From Pristionchus mayeri (lineage: Eukaryota; Nematoda; Chromadorea; Rhabditida; Neodiplogasteridae): 64,000 nt of DNA. The stretch covers positions 23,964,365-24,028,364 of the forward strand of contig BTRK01000006.1 in assembly GCA_036245805.1 (NCBI GenBank). Reading direction: 5' to 3'. Below the pieces are notes generated by a model. It saw nothing but the letters and a program-made list of their open reading frames with translations, had not been told where the DNA came from and did no database searches. The position numbers and the translations under genes are program-made. Shown here piece by piece: positions 22,865 through 35,000 of the stretch; the first letter of the stretch is position 1, and each line of letters opens with the position of its first letter.

Positions 22865-25800
22865 CGAGACTGTAAATTCACGATGTCAATGGAAGATGCC
22901 GAAAATGATTCATTAAGAGACTTGACATGATTTTGTGATTTGGATACTAATGATTCAGATAATAATGTATAGCCAAGGACGATGAGATAAAGTGGATGGT
23001 TTGACAGCGATTGAGATTCAAAAGATAAAGGAGAGATGTTACACTTTTCGAGCAGGCTAATGAATAAACGGTTAGCATAGTGACGTCAGCTTCCTTTCCT
23101 CTCATCCAATTGCACTTCAGGGCAATTATAGATAAGACGCGCGCTGTCTAATCATTGCCGCACTAAAGGAATAGGGTTTGTCCTCCTGAACATTATTACC
23201 TTTCCTTCTTTTTCACAAGTCGCAAAATTTTCGATCAGATAGTAGCAGTTGAAAATTTGTCCGAATGTATTCATATCAGTTCAAATGGAAACTCACAACA
23301 TGCAATTTTCGGTTCGGTACTGTTGTCGAGTAGCAGCGTCCTGTCTATTTATGGTGTGAGATTGGTCGGACGTTTCCTTTAACCAGCTATGGATGTGCGA
23401 GAGAGGATACGAACTGCATAAAAGGTGATAAGCAAAAAAGCGCAACGCTTCGAATCAAAGGACTGCGCCGGAAAGGAGTTTGACCGCTTTCCTGAACACT
23501 GGAGAGAAAAAAGAGTGAGTAAAGAGGGACAAAAGGGCAAATGAGAGGTCTACCTCGGGAAATATCGATCATTTTTACATACATTCGATATTGAAAAGTA
23601 AAATTGAAGAGAAGAAACAATAAATAAAGTTAGGCTTAAAGAACGGCCTATTGGATTGAAAATAGGTGGCTGCGGTAGGGATGGGAGCGGTAGGGTGTTT
23701 TGGTCCTTGGGTCGTATACACCCGGCCCCGCCTCACAATGCGTGGGCCTCTCGTATGACTGGCCATTGTGAGTAAATAGCAAAAAGGATACCGATTAATG
23801 TATGGGAATGATCATGTATGAATAGATTTAATGAGGAAATAAAGTTCAAATGGTATCCTTATAAGTGCCAGCGAGAGGAAAGAGCCGGTAGGATGATGAT
23901 TATACTGATAGCCATTGCTCATTTCGAGAGTCCCTTCGTTTCCCTTCTAGGGGACGAATGTCAAGAGAAGAGTGAGAGAGAGGAGTCTCCAGGAATATAG
24001 AGAGATACAAGTTTAGAAGACAAACTGATAAACAGGAAACCTGAGGAAAACATAAGAGAATACCTCGAACAATATTAAAATGTTGGAAACTGAAAATGGG
24101 AATAATGAAACGTACTATTATTCATGAGAGATTACAAGGAAAGTAAATGTGAAGGAGGAGGTGGTTGGTAGCCGATCGAAAAGGAAGATTAAGTAGATTT
24201 AGTTGAACGCAAAGGGAAAATGGGTCAGATCGCACTCTGGGAAGTCTGCCAAACAGTCAAGGAAAGAGATGGAAGATGCGCAATTAGAAGATTTAGCTGA
24301 CAGTATATTAGAAGGTGGATACCTTCTAATTCATGACTTGAATTGAGAACAGTTGACCTTCGTGGTCTGAGAAGAGAAGAAAACAGCTGGAGGCCAGTGG
24401 TCAGGAGAGAGAAGAGTGTGAAGAGACAGAGGGAGAGCAAGAAAGAAGAAGCTGCTCCCTCAACAAACAGAAGGGCTCATCTTAGAGAGGCAAAAAAGGG
24501 ACGCGAGATTATGCAACGGAGGTTGTTTGTGAGGAACGATACGTGCCGTGGTTTTTCAAACTCAAATGTTCTCACATTGAATCGTCAGTAAAGTATATCC
24601 ATATATCTATACACGCGTGGATGATACTGTCCCACACCAAATGAAAAGAAAAGGGAAAGTAACTTAGAGAAAATAGCCACATTTAATTGAAAGTGAAAGA
24701 CGAGGTGAGAAGTTGCGAATTATGCCCGTCGTTCTAGGTTCTGATAGCAAAGAGCAGTAAGGGAAGGACCCAACACCCCCCACACCCTTCCTTTACACTG
24801 CTTCCTTTAGAAATTTATGAAGATAAATCGTTGAAGTTGGCAAGAACAGCTAGAAATAATAGTAAAGAAGAGAGAGATTTGAGAGATGAGACAAAGCTGA
24901 ATATCGAGCACGTTCCAATCGTTGCACTCACTCAATCATTCAGGAGCAACAGGCGTGCAAAGGTGGTAAGAGAGGAGAGAGAGGAGGGGGAGAGGAAAGT
25001 GCACACTGTCAGGGTGTCTCCAAGCAAATGAGAGGGGTGAGGGGATGACCCCTCTCCCTTTCGAGGGAAATACTCCCTCCTCCTAACTACTAATAGCTTG
25101 ACGACGGTGCAGAGAGGGAAGAAAGGAATGATGGCCTGAAGGTGTCAAGAAACACTCACGTAATATCCACACGTCTTCTTACTAGATGTAATCTCATCAA
25201 TCAGAGTGAGATAATCGGAGTTGCAGTGTTTCTCAGATTCAATCCCCAAGGGACAATGGAAAAACTCACGCGTCTTTCTTCTTGTTCTCTCTCCCTTAGA
25301 ATTCCACCAAAAGTTCCACACTTTTCAATACACATCTGAAATTCAAGCAGCCTGCTACTATTAAAAATGAATATATTGTGACGATGCAAAATTAGATACG
25401 ACAATTGTGAAATCCCCATGACTGCTGGTAGGAAGGCAATGCTTTGTTTCACATCTATTTGTTGCAAAGTGTAGCAAAGCAAACCTATCTTCAGAGCTGT
25501 AAATGAAAAAGTACACGAGAAGTCAATGGAGAATGGAGTGGAACTATTTTGCAGCTGTCTGCGAATCGAGGAGTGAAGAGAGTGAGTGGCACTCGAGTCA
25601 TAGAGGGAGAGAGCCTCCAATTCCTTCTAGTTTGATGGGGAGACAATGGGGAGTGCAGGCTCTCACTCGGGAGGTGTTAAGCGAAATTATCGCGCAACAA
25701 AAGCTGCTCTAACAAGAGAACTTATGTTAGTGACCTTCTCGGATAATTTTTTAAATAGTTTGACTGCTAAATCCAAAATTATTAGATATGTTAAGATCAG

Positions 25801-26440
25801 ACTCTAGGATTTATGAGTGATTATGGAATGAGCCGTGCCCTCTTTCGACCTCACTCGACTGATTCGAAGGAGTGATAAGAGTGAATACTTTTATAGAATA
25901 TCCCTCGAATCATCTAGATATCACCAAGTGCATGATCGACTGGAAAGTAAATGATAAAGAATATGACATATTTAGGTCGAGCGAATTACGGGTAATTCAT
26001 ATCAATGATCGTCTATCAAACAATTGTAAAGGGATCTTGTATAATGATGGTTGAATGAAGAGGAAGAAGGGAAGGGAGACACCAGAGGGTCAATGAATCA
26101 TCTTACACTATCTTCCTATTTCGCACGTGCTCTGCCGAAGGAATCTCGATTGCGATAAGAATAGGCATATCCATATTTCTAAGAAAAATTCCATATTTAT
26201 AAGAAAAATCCAACTTTCGTGAATTTCAGACGCAGATTTTGTGTAAATGGAAATTTCCCGTTACTGTGGAAATCTGCATGAGAACCTCATGAAGATAATC
26301 TAATCGTATCATTAGTGTCAGAGACGAATTAATGTATAGTTAGTGTATGGGAAAGTGTGAGATAGGGATCATAACTAGACTCTGCAAGCTCCGCCCACTC
26401 TGATCGGACACTTTTCCCCGCAAAAGCGAGACAAGCGGAG
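22865..26440. other. gene-poor; a few unproven frames
   Basis: No splice-consistent model. The longest open frame is minus 25620-25201 (139 codons, with hydrophobic stretches). It lacks a recognisable motif and is likely chance or a fragment. Minus 23766-23660 begins MASHTRGPRIVRRGR and could be a first exon, without partner. Confidence 0.3.
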
Positions 26441-26444
26441 CACA

Positions 26445-26720
26445 GTCTTCATTCGCAACCAAATCACTCGATCAAAAAAGAATTGGGAAGCTCTTTTCAT
26501 CCTCTTTCGAATGAGCCTCCGTGACCCTGGAAAATTCATCTCTAAGTAGGTCAGAATACAAGTTTTATAGAGCGACTTGACTTAGAAAACTATAAAACTC
26601 GTATGCTGACCTACACAGAAAAGGAATTTCCAGGGACACGGAGGCTCATTCGAAAGAGGATGAAAAGAGCTTCCAAATTCAATTTTGAACGAGTGATTTG
26701 GTTGGGAATGAAGGGTGTGC
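26445..26720. repeat. hairpin repeat, ~275 bp
   Basis: Left arm (aaccaaatcactcgatc... cctctttcgaatgagcctcc) recurs inverted on the right (ggaggctcattcgaaagagg ... gatttggtt). Arms are about 120 bp around a short AT-rich loop near 26580. No clear target duplication. Confidence 0.7.
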
Positions 26721-27269
26721 TGGGGCGCATGGCTCGCGGCTCTCACCGCTTCCTCTCCTCCCTCTCCCTCCCCTCCCTCCACCCGTCTCTCACCCGGCGT
26801 GACTAGAGAGCGCCCCGCCTACGTGAAAGCTCGTTTTCTTCCCCTGTAGGGTTCGGCGAAGCCCTACCCGATCGTTTCGAGAACTGAAACGGCAAAGGAG
26901 AAATAGGCTCCGCCCCTCTTTCTCTCGTCTCGCTTTTTGGGCGGTTCACGTTATGATCAATTCACCCACATTTTGGGTCATAACTTGGCTCAAACATTAG
27001 ATATCAGCCTAATTCAAAATGCATGGTCCTATTTAGCCCCATACGAACACATTAACAACACAATTAGACCTGTGTGACGATTTCGGGTAACCACCTTGTG
27101 GTCCCTAATCATAACATGTGATTTCAATGTGCGATAATCCACTGAGAGTCAATGCAATATATCTCTTGCCCATTCTATAGATCGAGATCCAGATTAGACT
27201 GTAGTGAGTAGATTACGGGAATCACAGTGAGGACACAATCTAACATAAGCAGAATGGACAGCAAAGCAA

Positions 27270-27342
27270 GCTTCCGTGGCGCAATCGGCAGCGCGTTCAG
27301 CTGTTAACCGAAAGGTCGGTGGTTCGAACCCACCCGGGAGCG
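27270..27342 (+). tRNA. tRNA-Asn (GTT)
   Basis: 73-nt cloverleaf: acceptor GCTTCCG/CGGGAGC with discriminator G, D-arm GCGCAATCGGCAGCGC, anticodon GTT at 27303-27305 in loop CTGTTAA, T-loop TTCGAAC. No intron. Confidence 0.95.
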
Positions 27343-27616
27343 TACCATTTTGGGGATTGTAACCATGAAGAAAAAACTATTTCGCCTTTGGAGTGCTAGA
27401 TTGAAAAATTGTGGTGAAACGAAAAAAAATGCTTCCACAGTCTGTCCCGAAGAAATATCCTATCATTTCAACTTCGTCGAAATCACATCAGTCATCCGCC
27501 TAGCATGTATTTAGAGATAACAAATCGGAACAAACATACTTTATCGTTCTAGATGCTTTTCGTTGTGATTTTTTTGCAAATTCTAGGTCATTTAATTGAG
27601 TCTTCTTATATTCAAT

Positions 27617-28363
27617 TCAGTTTGGCGATTCGACGAATTCGATACTCTTTTCAGTGCTCTTTTCCTTTGTTGGATTAGTCGATTCTTTCCCGGGGGTCTT
27701 CGATTCTTTACGGGATTTAGCGGATTCTTTGCTGCTAGGTTTCGTCGATTCCTTGCTAGGTTTCGTCGATTCCTTGCTTGGCTACAACTTGAGTGTACAT
27801 CCCTCTCCTTTCCCTCATCTTACCATGTCGGAAGATGGAATTCTCTTGTTCTTATCGTTCTTCTCTTTATCTATTGAATCCATTCGACTTATTCGTTCAA
27901 CCGACTCAAATATCATCATAAAGACCAAATCATAATCATTTTCTCACGTGAACTTCTGGTTCCTCGCCCGTTCGAGTCAATTTAAGATTAGGCAGCGCTT
28001 GCAGTACCTCAGCCTATGAATATAAGTATACGGTAATACTCCTCTATACCGTACCTCTCTCTTCTTGTATGCCTTCTTCTTCTTAATCATAGGGCGAATG
28101 ACTAGGAATACGACCTGAATGAATGGATTACTCAGATAAACCCCCTTTTCCTCACTAGCAACAAGACAGCAACGACGAATAGGATCGATCCTCCAGCAAT
28201 TGCTACGATGGTCATGGTACCTGCATTGACGTCATCTCTAGTGAATGGGATATCCTTCCTCACTCATCTTATCCTCCTTCTTTGGATTGCCAGTGGATGT
28301 GATGTTGTGGTCAGCATTGATTAGAGTGAGTGAATAGAGGAGGAGAAGGGAGAGGGAGAACAT
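27617..28363 (-). CDS. small type I membrane protein with Ser/Lys/Glu repeat tail, copy B (intact)
   Basis: Exons 28363-28264, 28220-28156, 28114-28055, 28013-27948, 27904-27824, 27781-27617 close in phase: 178 residues. It has a signal peptide (1-17, ends LINA), a 25-residue ectodomain with N-I-T, a membrane helix at about 37-61, then RPMIKKKKAYKKRE as stop-transfer. The cytoplasmic tail is about 110 residues with heptads SKESTKP in tandem and related KES units, and ends FVESPN. Ser/Lys/Glu repeats suggest a disordered, phosphorylatable tail. This copy is open throughout, whereas copy A has a stop in exon 5. The tRNA-Ala lies upstream, and a 1.1-kb foldback element has entered the 65 bp before the start codon. 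Family unknown. Confidence 0.75.
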
Positions 28364-28427
28364 TGAGACCACTCCGAGAGAAGAATGAACACTGAAATGA
28401 AGGGGGGAGGGAATGAAGAGATAATAT

Positions 28428-29553
28428 CACGCCCTTCACTAGAGATTCGAACTGAACTTGGGACAGGGGGCATTTTTTGGTTTCGGGTTTTCGATGGTTT
28501 TGAGCTTCCCTAGACTCGTCTAAGACCCCCGTAACCGGACTAGTCAGCATGACCCTTCCTCTTCGAGTTGCTGCACCGGTCGCTCGCTCAGCTCATACTT
28601 TGCCGATCACTCAGTACAGTTCAAAATATAGTTTGGACGCTCATTTTCTGTTTCCCCGGCTAACTTTCCGAGCTCTATCGACCAGTGTAGTTCATTTAGC
28701 CATGTTTTCATTTTTGAAGGCACCACATTTAACCAGGCGTAATTTGAAAACTGCTCGAATGCGGGCTTAGCTTTTTATGGAGGAGATGCGTCTTCTCAGG
28801 ACGATTCGATTAAGGGGTTTATGCTCACATATCTCGGGTGGTAACTTAGTTCCGTAACCAAAAAACGTTTTTATTTGATTTGAACTTATTTTTGACAGTG
28901 GATGTTAATTAAATTTCTCCTCAGTCGCACGGGTTTTCAAATGAGCTTCACGGGGTGATTGGGTAAACGATAAAATTCACAGTGCACACCCAGCTATTCC
29001 CATGAAACTTATTTCAAACACTGTGCGACTGAACAAAGTCAGAGCGGAATGAGAGGAAATTTAATTAAAATCCACTGTCAAAAATAAGTTCAAATTGAAT
29101 GAAAACGTTTTTTGCTTGCGGAATTAAGTTACCACCCGATATATGGGAGCATAAACCCCTTAATCGAATCGTCCTGAGAAGACGCATCTCCTCCATAAAA
29201 AGCTAAGCCCGCACTCGAGCAGTTTTAAAATTACGCCTTGTTAAATGTGGTGCCTTCAAAAATGAAAACATGGCTAAATGAACTACACTGGTCGATAGAG
29301 CTCGGAAAGTTAGCCGGGGAAACGGAAAATGAGCGTCCAAACTATATTTTGAACGGTACTGAGTGATCGGCAAAGTATGAGCTGAGCGAGCGACCGGTGC
29401 AGCAACTCGAAGAGGAAGGGTCATGCTGACTATTCCGGATACGGGGGTCTTAGATGAGTCTAGGGAGCTCAAAACCATCGAAAACCCGCAACCAAAAAAT
29501 GCCCCCTGTCCCAAGATAAGCCATTTTGAGTCGATTCTCTCGTGAGAGGCGTG
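28428..29553. mobile_element. 1126-bp foldback element
   Basis: Near-perfect palindrome with about 530-bp arms. Ends are CACGCC...GGCGTG, and ATAT flanks each side (28424-28427; 29554-29557). The empty site is seen in duplication copy A near 5480, so insertion came after the duplication or copy A lost it. Open frames in both arms (MTLPLRVAAPVARSAH...) are mirror images of one sequence and are unlikely to be a gene. Confidence 0.85.
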
Positions 29554-29709
29554 ATATTCACTCTCTCATTCCATTATCGATTACAATTTGAATAAAATGG
29601 ATAATATTATAGTGCATAAAATCACGTATTCCTTTTATATGACTTTGCTGTTCGTTTTCGAAAGGGATCACTCCACTTGTTGAGTGCGTATTGTAACCGC
29701 ACACTCATT

Positions 29710-29781
29710 GGGGGTATAGCTCAGGGGTAGAGCGCTCGCTTTGCATGCGAGAAGTCTGGGGTTCGATTCCCCATACCTCCA
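29710..29781 (+). tRNA. tRNA-Ala (TGC)
   Basis: Same 72-nt sequence as 5325-5254: acceptor GGGGGTA/TACCTCC, anticodon TGC at 29742-29744, discriminator A, T-loop TTCGATT. Intact. Confidence 0.95.
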
Positions 29782-30034
29782 CTACTTTTAGCATCTTTTT
29801 TACTCCCTAATGAAATATTCTAATACATATTCGATCAGTTATTTCAGGTTTTCCGTTAAATGTATGTGACGAATATATATGCAAAAAATAATGAATTCCA
29901 ATCTGTCGATCGTTGGAACATTTCGTGTCGTTACAGATACATAAACAGTGTGTATTTGTGTTGTAGTTTCTGCAGTGCTATATAGCAATACATTTAATAA
30001 TATTTATATATCTAGCGGAAAGATCATAAGTTAA

Positions 30035-31379
30035 AGGTCCTCTCCAGGGAACGAAAATTTCATATTCGCTCTAAGGGACTGATCCAAGATTAGTAGCGCG
30101 CAATTTCAAAAATTGTACAGTATCATACAGTATATGGAGTACCAGGGGGGGGGGGGGGGGGTGCTGCACAAGGCATGTATTTTACGGCCATGGTCGATAA
30201 TTGTGTCATGGTAGGTCAAGACTAAGTACCGTACCCAATCGATCATACAGTACTCCCAGATACCGTATATCGCTACCGTAACCCCGATTATCGAGAACTG
30301 GCTTTATTTTCAAAAAGTCAATATACCGTACCCAATCGATCCTACAGTACCCATACCGTAACCCTGTGTACAGTACCCCTTGCTACCGTATTCCGCACCA
30401 CCGCGGTCAATCGTAAACTGACTTTTTCCAAAACACTTTATATTAAGTTGATTCTTGCCCTTTACCGTACCCAATTGACTCTACAGTACCCCCAGATACC
30501 GTATACCTCTACCGTAACCCCGATTATCGCAAACTAACTTTATTTTTAAAAAGTCCTGGTACTATGCGCATTCGATTATGCAGTACCCAAGTAACTACCG
30601 TAACTCAGTTCCTTGGGTCAGATCCAGTTCCTTGGGTCAAACATTTTTCTAAAAATCCAAAATCGATTTTAAAATTATTTAAAGTATCCTACCGTATATG
30701 TATGTGATTATTGTATAATCATTTTATGATCAATTTTGGATTTTTATAAAAATGTTTGAAATTTTAAGAAAAAAGTTTGACCCAAGGAACTGGATCTGAC
30801 CCAAGGAACTGGGTTACGGTAGTTACTTGGGTAATGTATAATCGAATGCGCACGGTACCAGGACTTTTTAAAAATAAAGTTAGTTTGCGATAATCGGTGA
30901 TACGGTAGTGGCATACGGTATCGGAGGGTACTGTAGAGTCGATTGGGTACGGTATAGGACAAGAATCAACTTAATGGAAAATGTTTTGAAAAAAGTCAAT
31001 TTACGATTGACCGCAGTGGTGCGGAATACGGTAGCAAGGGGTACTGTACATAGGGTTACGGTATGGGTACTGTAGGATCGATTGGGTACGGTATAATGAC
31101 TTTTTGAAAATAAAGCCAGTTCTCGATAATCGGGGTTACGGTAGCGATATACGGTATCTGGGAGTACTGTATGATCGATTGGGTACGGTACTTAGTCTTG
31201 ACCTACCATGTCACAATTATCGACCATGGCCGTAAAATACATGCCTTGTGCAGCACCCCCCCCCCCCCCTGGTACTCCATATACTGTATGATACTGTACA
31301 ATTTTTGAAATTGCGCGCTACTAATCTTGGATCAGTCCCTTAGAGCGAATATGAAATTTTCGTTCCCTGGAGAGGACCT
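30035..31379. mobile_element. 1345-bp palindromic element with TTAA target duplication
   Basis: Flanked by TTAA (30031-30034; 31380-31383). Ends AGGTCCTCTCCAGGGAACG and its inverse. Arms are about 650 bp and rich in TACCGTA(C) units, with a poly-G run in the left arm mirrored by poly-C in the right. The right TTAA is shared with the next element. Confidence 0.85.
30145..30161 (+). repeat. poly-G tract, 17 nt
   Basis: Uninterrupted G run in the left arm of the palindrome; the right arm has 14 C at 31256-31269, so the tract lengths differ between arms. Confidence 0.9.
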
Positions 31380-31383
31380 TTAA

Positions 31384-31748
31384 AGAAGGAGTGTCAGCAA
31401 AGTTAAATTTTTGACGCTGTCATAACTATGACCTAGACAATCATCCAACGATCATAGCGCGAGCTAATAGGATAGGCAAAGGTCAATCGCATAGCTCAGT
31501 GGTAAAGCGGTCGCCGCGTAATCGGAAGGTTGCGGGTTCGAATCCCACCAGTTTTTGAAAAATCTTCTAGATATTTGAATTCCCGTACGTCCCTTCCCTT
31601 CAAGCCCTCCTTGGCATTCAGCCAACTAATGATAACTCGGTTCAAAATAGAGATACGCATTTGAAATTTTCAGAATCTCTTATGGTTGTACAAAGGTCGG
31701 TCATGGTTATGACAACGTCAAAATTTCAACTTTGCTGACAGTCCTTCT
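31384..31748 (+). mobile_element. 365-bp TTAA MITE carrying a tRNA-like sequence, copy 2
   Basis: TTAA on both sides (31380-31383; 31749-31752). TIRs AGAAGGAGTGTCAGCAAAGT and inverse. The tRNA-like part is at about 31475-31556 on the plus strand. It abuts the 1345-bp palindrome with no extra bases between them. Confidence 0.85.
31475..31556 (+). pseudogene. tRNA-like sequence inside MITE copy 2
   Basis: Same relic as in copy 1: good box A and box B, unpaired acceptor ends, no usable anticodon loop. Confidence 0.7.
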
Positions 31749-32027
31749 TTAAGTCGATCACCAGAGACATGTACCAGTAACATCGTGTTCAAGACACTGA
31801 GAGTCGCAAGACACTGAAAAAACAAAGAATAAAGAATCAATAGATGTAACCTGTATTGATGAGACAATATTGAGACGATAGAAATTTCCTATTGGGATTG
31901 AGCTAAAAATGAGAGACGGTCCTTCGATGTACTACTTCAACATAACTCTTTCTACACAATTGGATTGGCTGCTCTCTTGGAGTTCTCTATCTTTCTCGAC
32001 TTCTTCTCAGTTTTTGCAATGGAGATT

Positions 32028-35000
32028 CTATTGATTGGATACTCGTACTGGTTCTACTGTGGTAGAACGAGAAGGGACCAGAGGGGAGGTTGGGAGAGGA
32101 ACAGAGAGAGAGGAGGGAGTCGAGGGAGAAGGTCGCATCTTTTTGCGAATTGTCGAGAAGACGGGGGTCAAAATCTCATCGGGGTCATCAGCGAAGATGT
32201 TATTCTCTCCAAATTTGGGCTTTCTCAGTGGAGTCGAAGGAGTTGTCGTGGATTGAGGAGTCCGCTCGATTCCCATCCCCTGGAGTCTGAAATTGACTGA
32301 TTATCTCGTGAATATCGACTGCAAAATATGTTTTCTGTTCTTGTATATCCTGTCAAGTCTCACATATGTTCCCCACTGACCTTCTCTGGACTAGAATGGG
32401 TGTTCTGGGGGTCTCTCCATCACTTCCTCCTTCACTTCGAGGCTGCGGCTTTCCGATCACCTTCTGAAGACTGCAAAACACTCAATCATCGTCGAGTTCT
32501 TTTTTTTATTTTTGGGAATCGGGATTGAATGGCATAGAAGGTTTTAAAAAAGTACTTCACTTCCCCTACATACAATCACGGAATGATCTTACATCTTGTA
32601 ATTCTTCAGCTTTTCTACTTTTGTCTCTAATTCTTCTTTGTTCTGGGTCGTGGGAGTATCCTTGACTCCTTTGCGAAGTTTCCTGGCTGACTTGGAGAGA
32701 CATTGGGTTGTCTTGTGGATTTCTTTCTGTAGTTCGAGGAAGAGATCGGGATGGTGGACCTTCAGATGCTCTCGTCTCACGCCATCCACTTCTCGACGAA
32801 CGATGAACGGACTAAATTTATTATTTCATTTATAGAATACCATTTCTTATTATTGCTGGCAGAGAAGTAGTTTTTTGAATACTTTTTTAATGGGAAAAAC
32901 TAATTCAATGTAGTATGCCAATGTAAGCATTCTATCTTGAATAATGATGAAGGAATGCGCACTCACCCTCTTTCTCCTGCTCTTATCCACTCCTTATTCA
33001 TCGCCTTGAACCACAGGAGAAATTCCATATTCGAACGGGGAAGAAGATTCACCTGAATCGAATTTATGGATTTCAATTGAAAACGCAAATTATTTTAATA
33101 TGAGTCGTGAATGTGTATCTACTGATATGAGAGAGACGCGAAGTTATTCTAACCTTTTCTCGTTCGTCGCGGAATAAGACCATTGATGGGCCTTCCTTCT
33201 TCACTCTCTCCCACACTTGCCGCATCAATGAGGGAGTGAGACAGTGCTGGTACGTACGAGACTGCAAGAGAACAATTGTAATGGAACACCTCGACTAGTG
33301 GACTCGCGGAAGAACACTGATTAGAACGTATTCAGAGATATACATGAACATAGCAATATTTCTACAGTACTAATGATATCTTGTTCATCATAGAATCACG
33401 AATCGTTCTTTATGTAAATGAATGGTCAGTCTCACTCGATCTTGTGTGTATTGAGGGTGGAGTGGATGGTACTGAGCGACTCCTGTTTCTTGCACTCCCC
33501 AGTATCCAGAAATACTGCAAATTATAATTTGTTCGGAATATTTGCGAAACTCTTTTTTGTTTTTTTTTCGTTGATTGAGTCGTTCGAATATCATTAACAA
33601 ATATATTTAAAACGAACTCATTGAAGTCGAAGGAGCCGGTGGTAATAGTTTCGAAATCGCTCTCAGGTCCTCTTTCATTCTCCGAAACGACGACTCTAAC
33701 TGAACCGCGGGGGAGGGCTTTCTCGAATCGTTTCACTGAGAGTCTGCAACGACTTTTTACTGTGATAAAGTTGTACTCGTTACCTCATGAATGATCCCCT
33801 GGTTCTTCCTGGATCGATGACCAAGACTGGATGATACGAGTTCCAAATATTCATCCCTTCCTTATCACACACTCCGCTGAAATTGAATTATGCCTTTTTT
33901 CACTTCCTTATTATTATTATTCTCTGCTGTTCTATTTAAGCGAGAACACGTAAATGACTTACAACATTTGATTGAATTCCTTCTGGCAGAGGGTTCCTTC
34001 CGGCTGAGAAGGGAAGAAGGAGACTAGGGAAAGACCTTCGCGCTGAAATTATGAGTGATAGTTGTGTGGGAAAATGTTTACACTTTTGTATAAGTTCTGG
34101 ATAAGTATTGAAGGGATAGAGTTAGTTTATTGTTTCCATCCCTTTCCTCTAACTGAAACATTGCTAGGCTCACACTGTTGATCTTATTATCCTTGTGCTC
34201 CCATAGATGATAGGCGAATCGGAGTCGGAGTGGATGGCAGAGGGGATGGAAGTCACTCCCGAGAAGCATCACTGTAAACGTTCATTCCATTACCCTTTCG
34301 TCTTATTCTACCCGAAGCACTCGGAATTGTTTTTATTAATATACTAGCAATATTCAGCTTGAATACAGTGAATCATCGTAAGAACTAGCCTATTTTGGCG
34401 ATGAAATCTTCTTCCTTGTAGTAGAGATTCTCGAGCGCTCTCTCGAATGCGTATCCATTCTTGCTCATCGGACCGAGAAGAGAAGCCACTCAAAATTTAA
34501 TTTGCCAAAATGTTTAGAAATCAATATTTCTGATGGGATTTACAGTGTGCATGGTTTTATTATTACATTTAATTATTTTTTTCCTCAGAATGATTGATAT
34601 CATAAAAGTGAGTATCATACATTTCTGAATATCTCTCGGGAACCACGACGGGACTTCACTCCACATCCGACCCTTTTTGATGTCCTCTTCCGTCGCATTT
34701 TGAATACAGAACGCTGCAATTTCATACGTTTACTTTTGTTTTACACTTAACTTTTCCATGCAAAAAATATTGATTCCAAATAAGGCATAAATCTGTATTT
34801 GGGGAAGACGTACCAGTTGGCCTCAACCACGAATATCCCAAAATGGGAGCCATTGCTTCTTCTTCAGACGAACCCATTTCCTTTTCCTAAAATATGATGA
34901 CAATAATTATTATTTTATTACTACTGGAACAATTCGTTTTTCAATATTACACTTAGCCTAAAGGTTTCGTGAAAAAATTATGTGAATAAACAAACTTTTA

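Larger units (their letters stand above)
27527..29781 (-). repeat. inverted segmental duplication, copy B
   Basis: Reverse-complement partner of 5254-6358. It carries the same tRNA-Ala and six-exon gene. It differs by the foldback at 28428-29553 and by one extra 21-bp unit in the last exon. Confidence 0.9.

Noticed and set aside
27596..27935. Plus-strand frames of 93 codons over the duplicated gene
   Set aside because: Antisense shadows of exons 5-6 of the minus-strand gene; the sense frame has matching splice sites and a signal peptide.
28549..29514. Mirror open frames MTLPLRVAAPVARSAH...
   Set aside because: They are the two arms of a palindrome, with no splice context or family; not a gene.
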